64,000 nucleotides of DNA from Struthio camelus (lineage: Eukaryota; Chordata; Aves; Struthioniformes; Struthionidae). The stretch lies in the NCBI RefSeq assembly GCF_040807025.1, contig NC_090946.1:80412641-80476640 (forward strand), read 5' to 3'. The position numbers and the translations under genes were made by a program. Shown in pieces: positions 60,305 to 64,000 of this stretch. Below the pieces are notes generated by a model. That model did no database searches, was not told the origin of the DNA, and was given only the letters and a program-made list of their open reading frames with translations. Each line of letters opens with the position of its first letter. Positions within the stretch are counted from its first letter, which is position 1.

Positions 60305-63300
60305 GTATGTATTTAACATCAGCCTAGGTTTTCAGGAAAGGCTCATAAGGGTGTATGTTAGAGAAGGGAATTGTAGTGTTTCCACAACATGTGTGTGAGC
60401 ATAAGTGGAACAACGAAGAGGTAATTCCTAAGAATTTTAAACCCGGAGTGATTTGAAAGAGCACGTCAGGCTCAGCTGGAAGCCGTACTGCTTTGCAGTG
60501 GGTGCTCTACCACTAAGTAGTGGGTATCTCACCATTTGGGAGCCTCTGATATAAGACTCCAACCCCTGGCATCCAGAGGTGTCACAGTGGCTTTAGTGAA
60601 GGGGAGGAGGAAAATCCATGTGGATCCAGGGACTGCCCAGAAGGGATAGCTACATTAGTCCCACGTTCCCCCTCATCAGGGGTAACTCAGGCAAACATGG
60701 GCATACTGTGAGTGAGTTACTCCCAGAAGGCTAGCAGGGCCTGGCCTAGAGAGAAAAGCTGCTCTCCTTCTGCCTCATCTGTAAGGGGAAGATACTGAAA
60801 AAGCTTTTTTTGATGTTTCAGTTTTTCCCAGTGCCCAGCCCTTCTTGGAACAGATTGAGAACTCGGTTGAGGCTCTCCAGGACTATGGGATTTCAGTGGT
60901 GAAGGTAAATGGGGACAAGGAGTGGGACAGGCTGTTTGTGCAGGTTATTGCTGCAGACCTGGTTGCAGGGTGGGCAGCGTTTGTCTGCACCTACCTTGGG
61001 AACAGATAGCGGTGGGATCCCACAAGAGAGTGGGTGCTAGCTGAGCAGGGCATCCCATTTTATCCCTTGCCCTGCCTGAGGTAACCACACCACACTGCTA
61101 TGAAATAAAAGCATTGCACCTGCTCTTTGTGGGCTGTGTCACACCTTCTGCCGGTGGGACCTTCTGCCTGTGTCCAGGAAAGGCTTTACATTGCACAAGC
61201 TCCAAAAAAGGCTAGAGAGCAGAGCAGAGGACTGGCTGTACTATGAGTCGGGCAGCCCTGAGTTGCTTCTGGCCTCCCAGTTCAGTCTCAGTAGATGAAC
61301 CCAGTAAAACCAGTGGGCATCTTTTTCCTAACAAGCCTGCTAGGGCATAGTTGGAGCTGTGGCCTGACCCAGGAGTCTGGTGCATGGATGACCACAGGGT
61401 CTTCCCTGTTCAAACTATAACACTTTCATTTGCAGTCATGGGTTTAGGGGGCATTTAGCTGTTCACATTTTTCCTGCAAATTGGCCTTTCTCATGGGAAA
61501 CCGCATGTGCCAGGCTCAGCTGGCTGATCAGATCGTGTGTTCCCAAGCGGCTGCATCTAGTGTGTGCTGTTGCATGGTTAATGCTGTGTACCCGCTAGCA
61601 GGCTACCAGAGTATCATCTCCACTGTGCTGCCCAGGAGGGCATCAGCCTGCTGGTCTTGCTTAGAGCATGGGATTTGCATTTCTCCCTTCAGCCTTGTGC
61701 ACAGGGAAGGAGGATGGTCAAGCCATGAAGAATGCTGGATGGTTTCAGTTCACTTATTTTCGATCCAATGAAATATTTAAAATAAAGTTTTTTAACTGAA
61801 ATTTTGTGCAGGTTTAAATGAGAACATTGCAAATTCAGGCAAATGTAATTGGATTTTATAATAAGTGCTTATATGTACACATGTTGCATTTCTTCCAGAC
61901 ACAGACTAGGTTTGATAAGCAAGTTGCGGTCTGTCACTTTGAATATACTGGGCAGTTCGTAAGGTCTCTTGCTCCTGCTTGACCGAAATCAAGGCAGGCT
62001 GAGCTGGAGAAATGACTTACAGAGTGCAGTCCTCAGCACTGGCCTCCATTCATCATACTGTGTGATCATATTTTTTCTCCCAGCAGGTTTGGAAAGGCTG
62101 TATTTACACTCCTGAAGGGAAGAAAGCTCTGGTGCTGTATGTTTGTAGTCATTTGTGGAGCTGAATGTCTAACTACACGCTTTCAATGTCTAGGTTAACT
62201 GTCCCAAAGAAGATGTCTCAAGATACTGTGGGAAAGAAAATGCGTTAAGGAAAGCCTACCTGTTCAGGTAGGGCGGGCTTTCTGGGTGCCACGCTGTGAT
62301 TTCTTTCAAGTGCAAAGGTATGAAGGAAATGCTCTCAGCAAGCAGAGATGTCTGTCTGCATAGGAAGAAAGGAGCCATGAGGACAGCAGCGACACAGAGA
62401 GTTTAGTGAAAAGTCCCCCGTAAGGTTCAACACACGCAGAGTATATGCTTTGTGTTCAGTCTGAAACCTCCCATCCTGCCCCATATTTCCTTTTAGTAGC
62501 ACAGGGCAGTGGCATTTCCCTTGTGTGTTTGTGCTACAGGTCGGAGCAGAAGAGAGGTTGACACTGCTGATGATCTGTGGAAGGTATTTCTCTTCCTGCA
62601 GCCTTCTGCATCAGCTCCTCTTTGATCACTCACTCTGCATGGCTCTGTTCATGGTGAGAGGAAATGAAACTCATATGTGGTTGCAAAAGCCTTTGCCTTT
62701 CAGCCCACGTTTAACCTGTGGAGAGCAGGGATGGAGATTAAAGGTCTTCCCTTGGTAGTGCTTGTACTTGGGATTCCTAGCAAAACACACCAGACCAGAG
62801 CCTCAGATAAAATTTTGTGCAGTTCTTTTGATCCCAGAGGAGCTGTGTGGAGGTGTGGCAGCTGCAGATGTGGCTTGGGAGCTCTGGAGTAATGTTAGAA
62901 AGACAGCCCTTATTCCAGGTCTGTATAAACTATCCTGGAAGGATCAATCAGAGGGAGAGGCAGAGTTCCTGACTCTGCTTGGGTTTAGCTGTCTTTTCCA
63001 ACACAGGATCTGTGGGACATCAAATGAAGCTAGCTGAGGGCAAGCGTAAGTGAGCAAAAAGAGAGAGTTCTTCGTACGGGGTAGTTATGGTTAACCTAAT
63101 GCACTCCTTGTCACAGGAGGCTGTGGATATGAAAAGTTTACACAGCTTCAAAAAGCAAATGAGCAAGTTCATGAAATAAATATTTATCAAGCACTGCAAA
63201 CAGCAACACCTCTGGTTCAGGAAGCTACAAATTGCTGGAAGCTTGGAGAGTATCCTGGAGAAATATTGCTATATTGCTTGCCCTGACTTTTGTTCTTCCT

Positions 63301-64000
63301 TGGACATCTACTTTTGACTGCTATCGGAGGCAGTGCTAGGTCTGCTGTATCTTGCCGACAGCATTGCCTGGAGAGAGGAGGAAGTCAACTGCTAGCAGGG
63401 AGACCCTACTAGTCCTAGGAACTCCCCAAATTCCTGACACTTTCTTCCCAGCTATACCTGCCAACAGATATCAGGAGGTATTCAGCACAGCTGAAATGAA
63501 TTTAGTGTGTGTAACTAGTCTTTCATGGTTTCTGTGTTGATTTTCTTTTTTCCTTCCCCAGAGGTAACATACTCATCAGAGAGTTCCCTACTGATGCCTT
63601 GTTTGATGTGAACTCCATTGTTGCTAATGTTCTGTTGTAAGTACAGACCAGATTCATCTCTGTGAAATAGTTTACTTTCCATTTTCACTTGTTGATAGAA
63701 AGTTTTGCTTAAATACAAGCTCCACATATTTCAGAGGCCGTTTTCAGCCAAGTAGAAACCTGCCTCTCTCCTCAGTGTGGTTTGACCCTGTTAAATCTAT
63801 GCCCTTGAGGTGACTCGCCAACACACATCTGGGCAGCTGTATCTGGCTGCGAATCTTGCATCTGCCAGCAAGAAGCTGCAGTTTTGCCTTGTTTTACCGA
63901 TTGTGGTTGTGTGGCTGCAGATTCTGTCTTAAAAGGAAATAGCTGTTAATGATTTTTTCTTCTGACTTCTCAGTGCCCTGCTCTTTAATGAAGTTAAATA
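60148..64000 (+). CDS. TXNDC16: TXNDC16 (ERp90), thioredoxin domain-containing protein 16, 5' part only
   Basis: ER-lumen protein with several thioredoxin-like domains, known as ERp90. Five exons (60148-60304, 60822-60904, 62194-62267, 63562-63636, 63974 to the window end) join in frame to about 139 residues of a protein of about 825. Residues 1-24 are a signal peptide ([20 protein letters not shown]). The first thioredoxin-like domain follows: [86 protein letters not shown]. These match human TXNDC16 closely. No CxxC is seen in this first domain, as in human. The ATG at 60148 has A at -3 and G at +4 and follows a 46-base 5'UTR piece after an acceptor at 60101. The gene continues off the right edge. 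Confidence 0.96.
60822..60904 (+). CDS. TXNDC16: TXNDC16 second coding exon
   Basis: Encodes [20 protein letters not shown] and DYGISVVK (residues 53-80). The acceptor is GTTTCAG and the donor is GTAAAT. Confidence 0.95.
62194..62267 (+). CDS. TXNDC16: TXNDC16 third coding exon
   Basis: Encodes [20 protein letters not shown] and AYLF. The acceptor is AATGTCTAG and the donor is GTAGGG. Ends in phase 2. Confidence 0.95.
63562..63636 (+). CDS. TXNDC16: TXNDC16 fourth coding exon
   Basis: Encodes [20 protein letters not shown] and VANVL. The acceptor is TTCCCCAG and the donor is GTAAGT. Ends in phase 2. Confidence 0.95.
63974..64000 (+). CDS. TXNDC16: TXNDC16 fifth coding exon, cut by window end
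   Basis: Encodes FALLFNEVK and continues past the window. The acceptor is CTTCTCAG. Confidence 0.92.

Larger units (their letters stand above)
60305..63973 (+). other. TXNDC16: TXNDC16 introns between the visible exons
   Basis: Introns of 517, 1289, 1294 and 337 bases. I recognised no repeat family or other gene. Confidence 0.8.

Overview
This is a stretch of vertebrate nuclear genome, most likely from a bird. Genes are split into many exons with GT-AG introns. Intronic repeats are 5'-truncated CR1-type LINEs ending in the ATTCTGTG tail typical of birds and other sauropsids. Introns are fairly compact and the divergent gene starts sit in strong CpG islands. Four protein-coding genes are recognisable by joining exons by hand. 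Their order and orientation (PSMC6 minus, ERO1A plus, GPR137C minus, TXNDC16 plus) match the block I know from human 14q22.

Layout. 1-5343: 5' end of PSMC6 (26S proteasome ATPase Rpt4), minus strand; four exons encode residues 1-86, and the rest lies off the left edge. 5344-7349: CpG-rich intergenic stretch between two divergent starts, with nuclear-respiratory-factor-type palindromes near PSMC6 and a stress-element cluster near ERO1A. 7350-30829: complete ERO1A (ER thiol oxidase) in 16 coding exons, 466 aa, with a 12-nt micro-exon; 3'UTR to about 31190. 31190-34270: intergenic or alternative 3'UTR between convergent genes. 34270-51165: complete GPR137C (seven-helix lysosomal-type membrane protein), minus strand, 7 coding exons, 399 aa, with a long 3'UTR. 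50700-52100: CpG island and candidate two-way promoter, followed by a 54-bp minisatellite. 52100-60101: probably the first intron of TXNDC16. 60102-64000: first five coding-containing exons of TXNDC16 (ERp90), running off the right edge.

ERO1A and TXNDC16 both act in the oxidising ER lumen. PSMC6 belongs to the proteasome that degrades proteins exported from the ER, and GPR137C is a membrane protein of the GPR137 family. Reading frames join exactly at every splice junction in all four genes, so no gene looks broken. I found no rRNA, tRNA, CRISPR, prokaryotic operon or endogenous retrovirus, and no clearly new system. The points worth following are local: the micro-exon, splice acceptors built on microsatellites, the 54-bp minisatellite next to a two-way promoter, a perfect 17-bp hairpin, a CR1 just upstream of a GPR137C exon, and paired CR1 tails flanking two ERO1A exons.
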